The notes beneath the pieces were generated by a model. That model saw only the letters and a list, made by a program, of their open reading frames with translations. It made no database searches and was not told where the DNA came from. Below, one piece after another: positions 11,894-24,713 of a stretch of DNA of 64,000 bases. Both the position numbers and the translations under genes were made by a program. Source of the DNA: Arenicola marina (Eukaryota > Annelida > Polychaeta > Arenicolidae); NCBI GenBank assembly GCA_964019135.1, contig OZ025260.1:15370254-15434253 (forward strand), written 5' to 3'. The first letter of the stretch is position 1. Every line of letters starts with the position of its first letter.

Positions 11894-13044
11894 GTGAGCG
11901 ACTTGCCTAAATTGATGTGAGCAGGGTTCAAACGAACATTTCAATTCGCGCTTTTTATGGAAAGAAAACTGCGCCATAAATTATTTTGTTCAAGGGGTGA
12001 GTAACCCGCTGTTTAACGTTTCAGATCTTGAGGGTTGTATGGGGTTGGGGAGGGCGGGGGGTAGGGGTATTCAAACTGCGTTCGTTTGACATCTCGCGTG
12101 GGATACATCACATTTAAATAAAGGTACAAACATCGAATATGACCCAAAAGACCCAACTAGGAACTGTAAAACAAAAGGCTATTGCTTGCGGACAATTGCT
12201 GACAATTGCCTCAAATGAAATGTCGAATGCAACCCCCCAACAAAGCGAGCCCAGGGGAGGGTCAGAGCGATCACCCTGGTGATCTTTGTTCCATTGTTAC
12301 GTCATAAACGTCCCACTGAGCGCCCGCCGGGCTAGTCCTGGCAAAACACGACCTCTTGTATAACCCCAAACAATTATATCGCGCTTGGCTCATGGAGACA
12401 AAAAAACGCAGCCTGCTCTCTGTGTCTCTGGTTTCGGCCCGTGGGTGGTTTAATGGGCCGTCACCCAGCCACATACATCTTGCGGGGCGCGTGGGGGGTG
12501 GAGGTCAAAGAGAGGTCGTGTTAACGATCTTAAGAAGGTAATGGAGAGAGCGATACTCATCATTGCTATGTGAGGAAAGCTTATATCCCCAACATTTAAC
12601 CCGTCATTAAGGGCTAAGCAGCTGTGAAAACCTTCAGATTGTACCAAACCCTCTTTCGTAGTTTTTTGTTGTTGTGATCTGATATGCGATACATTCAACA
12701 AACCAAGCAAAAAATACCCTGGGGGTGGGGCCGCCTCCGGTCTCGTCCTGACCCCCACGGGACAAGACTATCTAGCACACGACGCCCTACACGACCCAAC
12801 CCTACCCCACCCCGCCCACCGTGTCCTGTGGTAACGGCCCGGTCGTCTCTGACGCGATCTGTTAATCAGCGTTGACAAACTACATATGTGCTCTTTACAC
12901 TGCGGGATAAAAGCAGCGAGGTTTGACTCTCTCAGTATTACTTCCTTCTTCCGTCTCGGCTTAATTTACATTCTCCCATGTGCTCTGTGGTGGACCAAGT
13001 CACCTTGACTTTGCGAAACAAGACTCAAACCACGTTGTGGTCAT
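11894..13044. other. Unassigned region
   Basis: No gene is supported. A 67-codon minus frame at 12271-12474 is charged and natural-looking, but no domain or clean exon boundary is seen. At about 12700-12830 the sequence is C-rich. Confidence 0.45.
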
Positions 13045-13160
13045 GTAATACCGTTGTAACGCCTAAACGACGGGGTGTAAGTCACCCTTCAGGTAATACC
13101 GTTGTAACGCCTAAACGACGTGGTGTAAGTCACCCTTCAGGTAATACCGTTGTAACGCCT
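13045..13160 (+). repeat. 48-bp tandem repeat, about 2.4 copies
   Basis: The string GTAATACCGTTGTAACGCCT starts at 13045, 13093 and 13141, a 48-bp period. The first two units are nearly identical; the third breaks off after about 20 bases. The period equals 16 codons, so an 81-codon frame reads through with a repeated N-T-V-V-T-P segment. I treat it as a minisatellite. Confidence 0.9.
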
Positions 13161-14222
13161 ATAAACTTGTTGCCACATCAGGAGACTCAGGGTTCATTAA
13201 AGGCGGCTTATTACAGTGTGTAATGGGTCCTCACATATCAACGTGGGCGATTCGTTAAAGGCGTGGATTACAGCAAGCACAGCACACAATATCCTCTACT
13301 CTAGCCACAGACGCAGTTATTCAGCCATATATTCAATACTGCGGCGAGTAATTTCAAATTTCACTTTTTCCCCATTAACCACGAATAGTCAGATATATTC
13401 AGCGCAAAAGACCCGCAAGTTATGACCCACTCGGCTCTTAGCTCAGACACGCCACCAGACAGACGCTTATCAACAATATCTGTTATGACTAAATTTTCTT
13501 ATGTTTTCTCTTCAAACTCCCCCATCTTACTCACCCTTGCCCCTGCCTGTCACCTTAGTTCACTCACCCGTCTGCGGTTATCGCCCACATGATTAGCATC
13601 TATTATCCCCCTAGACAATACCGCCGACACCTCGCACCAACACGGCGTCTGACGGCTCCACCTCCCCGCCATCTTCCCCCCATGCCTTCCCACACGTTCC
13701 CAATGAATCCCTACACATTTCTCCCTTGGCTTCCCTACTGCGAGGACGCGCCACCCGGGCGCCCCCCTCGCGGCACAATCAACACGGCGCTAATGGCGGG
13801 AATTAGCAGACGTCAGCTGCGCAATGACGCTCTATCCCGTTTTGACGCCTCGGCGCCGGGATGGCTACCCCGCGCGTGTTGGTTGCGTCACTGGTGATGT
13901 GACTGCTGTATGTATCATCCACCTTCTCAGCGATAGTGGCAGACTTCACTCTTCTACGTCAATATTTTCCATGGATAATCGCCTAGAATAGCCTAACTAG
14001 GGCGCAACATAGCTACTTTTCCTACATTCTGCGAGTTTTAGGTCTATGAAACCCCCGTTTAGCCTAGTGAAAAGAGCCAAGATTTTGCCTTAAACAGCGA
14101 GTGATATAATACCGTATTGGATGGAAAATTACACCAGCAAAGTTCGTCTTTCTTACGAGGCATAATAGGGGACAAGCCTTAAACGATTTGTCGAACGCCC
14201 GTACTTAGCCTAGCGGGTAGCA
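13161..14222. other. Unassigned region
   Basis: No gene is seen. A C-rich segment at 13500-13780 produces proline-rich frames. Confidence 0.5.
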
Positions 14223-14252
14223 TCGTACACTATCAAAGGCCTACCCGGCGTC
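14223..14252 (-). mobile_element. RT motif A-like island with in-frame stop
   Basis: The minus frame reads D-A-G-stop-A-F-D-S-V-R. The stop is TAG at 14243-14241, where motif A normally has Lys (AAG). Apart from that one codon it has the D-x-x-K-A-F-D-S-V layout. Confidence 0.3.
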
Positions 14253-14424
14253 GATGAATGTCAATGCCCTACGCTGTTAGGAAGGTAGTAATTTCAACAG
14301 CAGGCACCAACGGCGACTTCAAAGTGGAGGATGTGAAGCTTAGTTCTCAGGTCCTAAATTAAAGTGACTAAAATTACATCGGGCGCGAGTCTGCCGTCAA
14401 CGTTAAGGTGCTAAGTTCCCCGCT

Positions 14425-14463
14425 CTCAGCCTCAATATCGCTTTCGACGGTAAATGCCTTCGA
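14425..14463 (+). mobile_element. Weak RT motif A-like island
   Basis: The frame reads L-S-L-N-I-A-F-D-G-K-C-L. It resembles L-D-L-N-K-A-F-D with both the first Asp and the Lys changed. It is included as part of the pattern and is weak on its own. Confidence 0.15.
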
Positions 14464-17400
14464 TGCGAGTTTCTGTGGCTGGAACTAACTACACTTGTTC
14501 GTACAATGCTTTAGGAAGAAACTTAACCCATGAAATCTGATAGGGCTAAGTTGACGGCTACAAGCGTCAACCGACACGATATGCACAGATAGCAGTTAAC
14601 TTCGCTGACTTTCATAATTGAAAACCATACCGAGGGATCGTTTAAGCGCCCTTTGTGCTGGCAATAGTCAACTTCCGCACCTCTCAAAACTTCGCATTGT
14701 TCTTGGCTTGATGAACAAGGTGGGTGATATCATCATATGTCAAGGCAGCAACAAGTAGAGTAAGGTGAATGAATGATCCGGATGAGTAGCAGGAAGTGGA
14801 GCCATTATTTTACATGACAATCATCTGTCATCTACATAGGCTAACGAACTTGTTTGACTCGGAGAACAAATCACCTACCAATAATTTCAGCCGAACTCGA
14901 AGCTTCAAACAAGTCAAAATATCCTCCTTCGACGCAAAATGTCTTCCGTTGGTCAAACTTTATCATCACACTCTAGGCACAAGACAGTTTTCCGATTTTT
15001 ATATATAGGGGTTTCCGAGACAAAAGTTTGTTCAATGATAAAATGCGCTACAGATATTCACGGTGTATTTAGTATCAAGCTCAAACGGAACTTTCTTTGA
15101 TGACAAGGCCATAGGGAGCACCGATATGCCTGTCTGGAGGACGGATTCACCACTGAATCAGACATTTGATTCTGACTACACTTTATGTCTCATACCATAA
15201 TGCGAGTGAGGTTAGCTTAAAAGCGGGTCTATCACTATTTCCAAGCAATGCGGGAGCGTTATAACGGATTAAAGTGGTGTTATCCGTGGATTACCCACGA
15301 TATGATGGCGACGTTTGTTATGATGAGGGAAGGTGACAGACAGACTGTGCGGCAATCAGTATTAACCCACATAAGGTGTTGGCTCGTCTGTCTGAGCTGT
15401 GCATACAGAGGTAGGCAGGCTACCAGAGTGTTATAACACAGCTGAGACATACGGTGTGCATGTGGCGTGTTATTAATCTGCTTCGCTTACAGCCCACAGA
15501 GTCGGATTATCCGTAACATGCGGGTAGGTCACTGTGAAGGCGATGCGGGAGTGGGTGGGTCATTGACAAGGGTACACGGTGGAGAGCGCGGACAGGGTGG
15601 GGACACATCATTTTACTGTATAAGGAATGTTTATATTGTGCCGTGTCTTTGGTGATACGGAGGATTTCACAATTTGAGAAAATTCATTTAGAAGCAACCA
15701 TGGCTCTTCCACTCAAATTACACAATATGATGATATTTTCCATGCGATAGCCACTCACCCACCACCGCCACCACCCTCCGTTCCCCACCACCACCCCTCC
15801 CCATCTCCCCTCTTTCATCTCCGACTACCACCCACAGACATACACCAGACGATCCATCACAAGATGAGGTCCACAACAAAACACTGTCGAAGCGAAAGAC
15901 GACGGCGGGGACCTAGAGTTTTGCATAAATTATAATTCTAACATATGGCGCGAACTATGTCTTTCTTAGCGGTCTATAATAGTCCAGGCCTGTACGGCGT
16001 CTTCACATTGGAACATATGGCGGAGAGCCGGCCCAGGTAGATATTGAATACCCAGGTAATGAATCACCTTCTATGGGTGAAGTGCGTTCATTATACCACA
16101 TAAAGAGTTATAGAGAAAGAAGCATTCTCTGACTCCCGGTTTGAAGTTGTTTATAAACACGGTTAAGTGTTGTTCAGTACCGAGGAGCAATGACGTCGCT
16201 GAGTGTGTTTCAACCTCAGCGGACATATAATCCTTCCCCTTGTCACCGTACCGTGGCCACGCCCATATGCTTTACCGAAAGGACACCTTGACGATTAGCT
16301 AATATGGAGTGGGTGTTCAGACTGGGACCTCGATACAAACTGCATCATAAGGGGGCCGGTTAAGTGGGGGCAAAAGACGTCAGATCTTAGGTGTTGGGGA
16401 GACAATGACTGCTGTTTGCGACTATTGTCGGTACGTTTGATCTCCACAAGTGGTTCTTTGGCTCCATTCTTCGGGACGTTTATTACGGCCTTCAACGAGG
16501 TTACGTCTTCCCCCCCTTGTGGCCATCGCTTAACACATTACACCGTATTGTCGGTGAGGTATTGAATGCGAAAGAACAAATTGGGGAAATATAATGGGAA
16601 TTTCACAGGGGGGTGGTCAACGACCATTGACGGGGACCCGGGGTGATAATGTCAAAACACATAATGAAACAATGGTTGTTTCTCGTTCTGTGGTCAAGGG
16701 GCGATATAACAGTTTGGGGTTTGGGTATAACAAAGATCAATGGCTAATAATCGACACACACATATTGAAACCATCCCGTCTGAAGGTTAAACTGCTGAAT
16801 GAAATGGCTTCGTCATAATCTGACATCAATAGTTTGGAGGGAAGTCCCTGAAAGCCGTCGGTATAGTGATGAGACGCAACAGCTCTGATGCATCTTTCTT
16901 GTCCATAAATAGGAACCAAGAAGACTTGATTGTCAAAAATGTAGCGCAGCACAAATCAACCAAAATGTAGACCTTAAATTAAAGTTAAAGGTAGTTTATT
17001 TGTTGAGGGACAGATGAAGATGTCGTTGATACCTTGCTTAGATCCGCCAATTACCCACGGGGGAGCCCTGATAAAGTTTGAACAACAGCCATGTCGAGGT
17101 CTAGCTACCTGCATCAATACCACTGGGTGCAGGCCGCCATTAAAATAAGAAAACCCTTCAAACAAGCAACCACTCTTCGACATAAAATTTACCTCCCCTA
17201 AAAACGCGATAATTAGAAGAGTAAACGCCCTGTGCTGCCCCGCCCGCCATTCACCATACAGCTGTCCGGTTACCATCACCTCGAGGTGATGGCAAGTTGA
17301 ATAACAATTAAAACTCCGCACTAATCTAAACTAACCTCCCTCCCTCCTTGCTGCTAATGGGCAGACACCGGGTAAGGTGTCATGTGTTAACAGATTGTAA

Positions 17401-19594
17401 CACGCTGGTCGGGGTCGGGCACTGTCACTACTACAGAGTTCTGGGGGTCGGGGCGGGGGCCAGCCATCGTGCAACCGGTCGGTCAGTCAGCGACGAGAAA
17501 CAAAGGCAGGTGCGATGACGCTGTTGATGAATGTTTAGCTGACAACTAATTACGTATCCTATACATGAGCACATAGGCGATGATTTTTGTCGAGACGCTG
17601 GAACGCCGGGTAAAGTGCCGGGGTCTAGGGGGGTGGAGGGCGGGTAAGGGGGGGGGGGGAGGCAAGCACGTCACCAAGGGGTAACTTCTTAGGCAATATG
17701 AAATATGTCGTTATCATGACTGCCGCAAGCTTCTTTTTATTGTTGCTTGTCTGTATAGTGAGGGCCCGGCATTAATAGAAGACTTCAAGTGTTGTAAAAA
17801 GATTTTAAAAAAATCAGTATCTACATGGAAATTACATCAAAGGTTTGAAATTAACGGGCTTGTCTAAATGACCCAAAAATATACCTTTGCTTTAACATGC
17901 ATGGTAATATAGGGATTTTGACTGCCTAAATAATTATTGTCATATCCATCTCAATGTTGTACAATGAGCACAGTATTACCCAGAATGCACAACCCATGCA
18001 GTGGCGCCTCACTGTGATAATATAAAATGCGATTGGTGAAGTCACTTATTGTTTTAAATATTCACGTGGAGACTGAATTCAAAAGAGAAGCGCATTCTTT
18101 TGTAGATGTTGCCACACGTACCCAGGTGGCAATATTGTTGGAGCCTGCTCGTAGAAAGGTTGAAGTTGGCGTCAAAACCTATCACCACACCTAGCGCTAG
18201 ACTGGTTAATCTGACTATCAAATATTGTAACAATTAAAAGAAACATTGACCGAAAGACTCAACATCAACAGAGACGACAACAAGACCAGCGCCATCCATT
18301 CACTGAAATGTTGCCCTAGCCTTCCTCCCCTATCAGCCCACTGACTATCAGCGTCAGCGTTTTAACATCTCAAAGATAGATGGCGCCATCAGTTTAGCCA
18401 AGGAACCAGCCAGATTTCGGTATTTGTTGAGGTAGTTTTCAGCTTTCAGTAAGACGATAATTACGAGGCTTACGCGACTGAGACGCAACGACATTGTTTG
18501 TCCAAAGTTCAAGGCAGCTACCGAGAAAGTGGCCGACTCGCGGAAAACACGCCAACCCGAGACGGACAGACAAGATGGAAATCCCATGTGATTGAACTTG
18601 ACATGCGCCAACTGCAGCTTGCTTGGAACATAGTTTGAAAACCCCTAAAAACCCTTTGTTTGATTAGACGCCGAGGGTGTGAATAGCTTTCTGATAGATT
18701 ATGAGGTATGGTTCTCCATAACTCCAGCTGTGGCACTGCAAACATGATCAAATTCTTTTCCGTGAATTGTGAAACCGTTATTAATTATACAGGCAAGATT
18801 CCATGTCACGATACCAAATATTTGCCTTTAATAGTTCTCATCAAGACACAATTGAAAGGCGACCGACTGTGAAAATGCTCCTTGTGATCAGTTCCGCAAG
18901 AGATATAGACAACTAACTACACGTACCGTTAGGAATAGAAGTCCTCTGCAAGTCACGCGATGTTCATGACACAAACGTGAGATATCGTGCCGTATGGTTC
19001 GAGACGTCACTTACATTAAGACAAACACCATCTCGGACAAGCCAAGAACGGGAGCTTTCCCCTAACCGGCCATGACAGGCGGATAGCAAGCAAGCCAGCC
19101 AGCTGATGCCGCGCGTACGGTCGAGTAGCCTGACAAGTCACAGGCCTACAGCGACTCAGCAACTTAGCAGCAATGACAGTGGCGAAGAAATTAGAAGGAC
19201 GTAACTTGGGCAAGCGGCTATGGAGAGTCCCGGCGACAGATGTCTGTCTGGGTATAAAACGTAGGGTAGCGATGAAATAATACGACCGACCTGGGTGGGT
19301 GAGAGTGATGGAGGGGGCGGTGTACCGAATTAGAGGCGAGGGGGTTGAACCGTTAAGCGAAGGCGCAATGAAAAACACGAAGATCACGCACTACATGTGG
19401 CTGGTCCGGAAAACAATTAAGAGGGTCTCGTTACTAAAAAATATTCCTCGAGAAAGTGAGGACGGCAAACGGATGGGTGTGTAATGACTGCATATGATGA
19501 CTGACATCGGGGTGGCGTCTTGATGTCGGTTGTGGCGATAAGAAAACCATAAACTGTGAGTTTGCTTAATTACCCCGGCCGCCCACTACAACCA
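14464..19594. other. Long unassigned region
   Basis: Five kilobases hold no supportable gene. A 12-base G run lies at 17648-17659. C/A-rich sequence lies at 15750-15840. Frames are mostly under 90 codons, with two minus-strand frames of 115 and 123 codons (16974-17321 and 19016-19387) that show no domain. Confidence 0.5.
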
Positions 19595-20065
19595 CAGTCA
19601 ATATGGTCACCGTCAATATGGTCACACCGTCAACATGGTGACACCGTCAACATGGTGACACCGTCAACATGGGGACACCGTCAACATAGGGATACCGTCA
19701 ACATGGTGACACCGCCAACATGGTCACACTGTCAATATGGTTGCACCGTCAATATGGTCACCGTCAGTATGGTTACACCGTCAACATGGTGACACCGTCA
19801 ACATGGTGACACTGTCAATAGGGTGACACTGTCAATATGGTTGCACCGTCAATATGGTCACACCGTCAATATGGTTACACCATCAACATGGTCACACCGT
19901 CAACATGGTGACAGTGTCAATATGGTTGCACCGTCAACATGGTGACACCGTCAACATGGTGATACTGTCAATATGGTTGCACCGTAAATATGGTGAAACT
20001 GTCAATATGGTCACACCGTCAATACGGTCACACCGCCAATATGTTTCATAGCCAATGTGGTTACA
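19595..20065 (+). repeat. 17-bp minisatellite, about 27 copies
   Basis: A degenerate 17-bp unit, roughly ACACCGTCAAYATGGTS, repeats over about 470 bp. Sub-variants end ATGGTGAC, ATGGTCAC or ATGGTTGC. Because 17 is not a multiple of three, translated frames cycle through T-P-S-T-W, H-R-Q-H-G-D and T-V-N-M-V. These are repeat translations, not genes. Confidence 0.95.
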
Positions 20066-20355
20066 CGACTTAACTACACTGTAACTATAGCCACATCAGT
20101 AATATTGTAACTCGAAATGGACTCGTTTTGCCTGTGAAATTTAGCGTTTACTTGTCCAGGGAGAGTAGAACGATGCCTGAGCAGTGTAATTAAATGACAT
20201 GACCAACATCTCAATTGGCAAATTAGCGGCCGAACCATCCACAAAGCAACTATTTATTTGTCTCCCTTGTTTTAGCGGTTTCAAGCACAAACAATGCCAA
20301 CTTGTACACTAGTGAGTTTTAGTGAAGGAACAACAACTTTTGTTTGCTAACGACG
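20066..20355. other. Unassigned sequence
   Basis: Nothing is recognised between the minisatellite and the hairpin. Confidence 0.5.
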
Positions 20356-20396
20356 ACCACAACCTTGACCTTCGTTACGTAGGTCAAGGTTGTGGT
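20356..20396. repeat. Perfect 16-bp hairpin with AGGTCA half-sites
   Basis: ACCACAACCTTGACCT at 20356-20371 is exactly complementary to 20381-20396, with a 9-base loop. The inner ends form TGACCT and AGGTCA, an everted pair of nuclear-receptor half-sites. This could be a folded RNA, a small inverted-repeat footprint or a receptor site. Confidence 0.7.
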
Positions 20397-20474
20397 ACAA
20401 CAGAAAACAACGGGCGACCACATCCTGTTAGGATAGCTCACCGTGGCCCCTTGGGAAGCAATCCTCAGCGAGGA

Positions 20475-20510
20475 GTCTAACCTATCAAAGGCCACTTTGA
20501 AGTCAACGCT
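20475..20510 (-). mobile_element. RT motif A-like island
   Basis: The minus frame reads S-V-D-F-K-V-A-F-D-R-L-D. D-F-x-x-A-F-D-R-L-D keeps both positions around the catalytic Asp of RT motif A. The following residues do not continue as an RT domain. Confidence 0.35.
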
Positions 20511-20874
20511 AATTTGGGTTCCAATTTAAAAGGAATGAGTCCCGCGAGGCCGGATCGCGACCCCTGTCGCTTGGCCCCCTTGTCTTTCTTCTCCCACTAT
20601 TGTGTTTGTTCGGTGGTTGTTGTATACGTCCATGGGCTATCATCAAACCCCGTGGGCGGTGTCTTCACGTGGCGCGACACCCCGGTCCCCCGACAGCACG
20701 CCGGGGGTTGGGGTGGGGGGGTGGGGGGTGTTGTGGGTGTAGCAGGGTCGCGGGGGGGGGGGGCGACGATATTCATACGCCCCAGGAGGGCCGGGCACCG
20801 GTCTCACAGGAAACCAAGCCGGAAGCTGGACACGGCGGGGACGGAGACCGGAGACTGGAGACCGTCGCCCCACA

Positions 20875-20931
20875 GGGTTGGGTTTGCACTTCGACCTCGC
20901 CAAGGCCTTTGATAGCGTGTGGCGGGTGTAG
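20875..20931 (+). mobile_element. RT motif A island, near-consensus
   Basis: The frame reads G-L-G-L-H-F-D-L-A-K-A-F-D-S-V-W-R-V and then TAG. F-D-L-x-K-A-F-D-S-V-W is an essentially perfect motif A of Jockey/CR1-like reverse transcriptases. Upstream is G-rich sequence with a 12-base G run at 20752-20763. The next RT motifs are not seen in frame. Confidence 0.5.
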
Positions 20932-21358
20932 AACATTTCCGCCGGTCCCCTCGGGGCGTGGCCAGAGAGGAAACACTGCTAACGATCCACCGGCTGAAAC
21001 TTCGCGGCAGAAACACCATCAGACACTCGTCCTCTTTAAACTTCATTCGCATTGGAGACCGTGATGTGTTGGCGATGACGCCTCAGTAGTGGATGGTTCT
21101 CACCATACCACCACCCCCCCCCCACAACAACCCACACACCTATCCCCCATCCCTCCCTCCCTCCCTCCCTCCCAGGGGACCCTAAATCGCCTTTACCACA
21201 CAACGGATGTGTTTTCTCACAGATACCACAGGGGGTGACAAGAAAAGTCTGACAAAACAAGTCCTTAAAGTGGAGAGGATTTGGCTGTATGTTCTAGGAA
21301 TTGTCCGCAGCTTAGCACTCATGTTCTAGTTTTACTTTCTTTGAAGTGTTACCCTTAG
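20932..21358. other. Unassigned sequence with C-rich patch
   Basis: No gene is seen. C runs and CCCT repeats lie at 21110-21175. A plus frame at about 21220-21250 contains I-P-Q-G-V, as in RT motif B, but P-Q-G is expected many times by chance. Confidence 0.45.
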
Positions 21359-21568
21359 CGTATTATACGTATCAATCAGACTGTCTGCTACCCGAGCGAT
21401 ACAAAAACATCTACAAGAACAGAAAATGGTCACTCAGTCTACAAATATTCGGCAGATCAGATGCATACAGTGAGAGACGATGTCCTCTGGCGGGCGAGAG
21501 CGTCTACTGGGTTAAAATCACCTCGTATTATAATGGTTCACACATCTCATACACTGCAACATTCAATG
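21359..21568 (+). CDS. Candidate phase 1-1 exon of an extracellular-type protein
   Basis: The exon follows a pyrimidine-rich acceptor (TACTTTCTTTGAAG, then TGTTACCCTTAG) and ends at AATG followed by GTACGT. It is 210 bp. Two bases complete the first codon and one base remains at the end, so both flanking introns would be phase 1, as is typical for shuffled extracellular modules. The roughly 70-residue peptide is rich in Tyr and Ser, has two cysteines (S-D-C-L-L-P and R-R-C-P-L-A), a V-Y-W-V-K-I-T-S-Y-Y strand-like stretch and an N-G-S sequon. I cannot name the domain. The opposite strand carries a GDFN island, so at most one reading is likely to be real. Confidence 0.3.
21457..21537 (-). mobile_element. 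LINE endonuclease GDFNPVDA island
   Basis: After a stop the minus frame reads T-I-I-I-R-G-D-F-N-P-V-D-A-L-A-R-Q-R and stays open to TGA. The hydrophobic strand followed by R-G-D-F-N-P-V-D is close to genuine endonuclease sequences. It overlaps the candidate exon on the plus strand. Confidence 0.45.
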
Positions 21569-22408
21569 GTACGTAACGGTCAAACTTAAGGCGTTCTATG
21601 GGACCAGTCCATTATAAAATTTTACCATATATACCTCGATCTCTTTGAAAGAGGTGAATTCTCGGCATCTGAATGTGTGTATTGTGTCACATCGATCATT
21701 CATTTCATTGTTCCAGCCGATTCCCATGGCCGTACACAAAGATGGCTTAAAACACCGTTCCTTCTATCCATCTTTCAATTATACCAATTTTACCCCCCAA
21801 CGCGCGTATGACTATAGAAGAATTACGACCCGATATTCGATTTACCTATTTCTCTTTGGAAGTCTCCATTTGACACCCCCACCGCATATTACTGTTCATC
21901 GTTCAACTCATGAAGGGACGTCTACCTCATGGGAACCCTCAACGGGTCAATGTGTCCTTCCACTTGAGGGGACAGCGCCCTCAGAAATACCAGTTAGAGT
22001 ATCTTGAAGAGGCTTACGGCGTATTACTGTCAGTGAGTGAGCCAAGGCTCCGTTCTGTATGGCAGCCCCGCGCACACAATGCGCCATGATTAGACCAGCG
22101 CTCGGCCACCGCCGTTGAGGTCCCCAGTAATTATGACATATTCGCCTCACGTTTCACGCCTACGCACCCATTGTGTTATCACTCACACGCTTTTACTCTT
22201 CAAACAGCAGTTCACACATAGCCTCTGTCGATCAGTCGGTTAGCTACTAAGCAGTAGAGCAGAGATATTTCATCCCAGCATTCCGTTGCGCATCAACTAA
22301 ACAGAACTAACCAAGCCAAACGAATCTATTTCATAGTAACATTAAGGCTACATGTGAACAATACGACCACAACACCAGGCTTTGGAAGCGATCACGAGCG
22401 TATAGATA
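21569..22408. other. Unassigned region, possible following exon
   Basis: A good acceptor (CATTTCATTGTTCCAG ending at 21716) follows the phase 1 candidate exon. Joined in phase 1, the frame stays open only about 31 codons before TGA, so it would be a terminal exon at best. The 120-codon frame 21645-22007 uses another phase. No domain is recognised. Confidence 0.3.
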
Positions 22409-22450
22409 TATAGAAGAAGCCCGGTGCTCTACCAACTGAGCTACAAATGA
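22409..22450 (-). tRNA. tRNA 5' fragment or SINE head (not a functional tRNA)
   Basis: On the minus strand TAGCTCAGTTGGTAGAGC is a perfect Pol III A box/D arm, followed by ACCGGGCTTCTT. No T arm or B box follows at tRNA distance. It is therefore a 5' tRNA fragment or a truncated tRNA-derived SINE. Confidence 0.6.
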
Positions 22451-24151
22451 GGTAATAATATACGTCGCGAATTCGAAACAAAATCGATTGCTATTATATC
22501 ACTCGGATAACATTTAATATGTGTAGTATTCTGCTCGTTGCAGCGGCATATCTCTGAACAAGGGCTCAATGGATGGAAAGCGAGCAAAACGTATTCGTGA
22601 AGCAGCTCAGCTGAGCGCGCCACCTTGCGAATGCACAGGCACAGCGAAGGCACAGTGACGCCATCTACCGGGCACGCAAAGACGTTTAATGTTTTCACTG
22701 CCGCCCCGTCCGCACTAGGCCCAGGCACCCGGCTGTATGTATGGTATATCACCAGTGACGTTGACTGTGGCCAGTTGTTGAACCAGAACCCTACCCAGCC
22801 CACGCAATACGACACAATATTCGAAATAAATCAATTTAAATGAGATTAATGCAAGACATCACAAAATAATCTTATATCCAAATAATGTTTGTCTTGAAGA
22901 CTGTTCAAATGATACTGTTCTATTAATCATTATTACGTAATGTCATAAGATTTTAGTTTAATTATAACAAATTCGTTAGCCCACATTATGTAGCATGGCT
23001 AACACTAGGTGTGAGTAACAAGTGACCTATACCGAAACAACGGTTTAAATTAAAATATCAGAACGACAATGTTTAATTACATTTAATGGTCGTACCTAAT
23101 TATAAACCAATTCGTTTTTCCAAAGGACCGTGATTCTATATTGATCCGCATAACCAGAGAAACAAACTGGTCGAAGTCGTACCTCTTCAGTATCTGGCAG
23201 AAATCCCACCATTTGTGCCTCATATCTACGCGGTTATAACGGTTGCAGGTAATCCCGTTTTTATGACCAATCCTAAGTTTGACGAGTTCTATCAATCACC
23301 AACGGCGAGCAAACAGTGACCTATCTAACCCGCGATAACCTATAGAACAGCTTATCAAAGGGAAGAGGTGTGACGCCCACACGCCCGCTACAGAACGCCG
23401 GAAACGCCTCATAGAATTCACCCCCATTCATCAATCTGCACCCTTATTCAATAGTCAGCTGTAACGGCATCCAACGAGTCTTAATCCCCCCACCCATGTT
23501 ACCAGCGGGCCATACACTGAGCGCTTTAATTAAATTTGGATATTCACCCTTTGATTGGATTCCCTCGGTAAGAGGATTAAATAAATTGCTATCGGGGCTC
23601 GTATTAGATGTTTGTCACCATTCAGGGAGCTTCGCAAGCCTCTGTGTGTGGGTTGGTCGGGTGTGGTATAACTGTTGCGGTTTAACTGTATAACTGTATT
23701 GCGGTTTACTGACACTGCATGTGGCGGAGGTGGAGGGACGCTTGTGGCGGTTGCATTATGACAGCCGTGACGCAACAGTCCTTCAACGAGGCCCGCTCCG
23801 CATTGCATTCTTTTATTCCAATGCGGACCTCCTACTTCGACCAATACCTGTACCAAGTTGGCACCGACACATATCCACAACTTTTAAAGATTTTTTTTTC
23901 AGTTAACTTGTAGACGAGTTATGCAATCGATCAGAAAGTAGTAATAAATTAATTGTGACAATTCATCATATTGGTCTGTTACTTAGCTCTCTAGCCTATA
24001 TATACAAGGCATTTTACAAATGAACTGAGCCGGATTGCATGAAGTATAAATTCTGCCAACGAAACACAATTTCTAACTATCATGACACCCCACGATTTTA
24101 GTGAGAACCTACTCATCTGAGTGGGTCACTTTAAAAGCGATCTCTTTCCCA
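22451..24151. other. Unassigned region, AT-rich in part
   Basis: No gene is supported. From 22850 to 23110 the sequence is AT-rich. A 124-codon minus frame at 22441-22815 overlaps the tRNA fragment and shows no domain. Confidence 0.5.
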
Positions 24152-24190
24152 CATGAGAAGAAACGCGAGGGGGACTTTAACTCAAGGTGA
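24152..24190 (+). mobile_element. LINE endonuclease GDFN core island
   Basis: The frame reads H-E-K-K-R-E-G-D-F-N-S-R and then TGA. The four core residues match, but the hydrophobic strand before them is absent, so this is one of the weaker exact matches. Confidence 0.25.
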
Positions 24191-24713
24191 TGACTGAAGG
24201 AGACGATACCACTCTCAGCTTAAGATTAACTGTCTCTGCTCTGTTGGTATCCGATCACCTTGCAAACGGTCGGTTTCCAGACCCAAGCGGCTTTCAGCAC
24301 CTGCCTGGCCGGCTGAGCGATAAGCCAGAGCAGTCCCTATCGCATCTGGAAGGGCTGGGCTAGATAGCAGAACTTGGGTGCTGAGCAGACTGGTGTAGTG
24401 TACACCCCAGAGAGAAGAGGATTTGGAAATAGTCCCGTGTTACCGTTAAATTGTCATATCAAATTCCTATAAAGAATGGTATCTAATTTTACGCGTTAAA
24501 CGAGAAAGGAACGTAATTCTTGACCCTACAGATATACGGACAAGTGCCTACTGACATATACTATGTCATTCGATTCGCGCAATAAAAGATTCCATTATCA
24601 AATGGAGCAGCAAGGTTGGCAGTTTGATCCATATGCACACCGAAAGCAATAAAATATAATCCAACGCGCATCTTAAATTGCATCTTAAATTGGCCCGCGC
24701 CACAGTGAGTCGG
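24191..24713. other. Unassigned sequence
   Basis: No gene is seen. A short imperfect direct repeat, CATCTTAAATTG, occurs twice at about 24669-24692. Confidence 0.5.

Noticed and set aside
14310-14340. G-D-F-K-V-E-D as a further endonuclease core
   Set aside because: The catalytic-site Asn is replaced by Lys and no other support exists; counting such near matches would inflate the enrichment.
22409-22450. Functional tRNA gene
   Set aside because: Only the D arm and part of the anticodon arm are present; T arm and B box are missing. The other tRNA-like heads also fail to pair as tRNAs.
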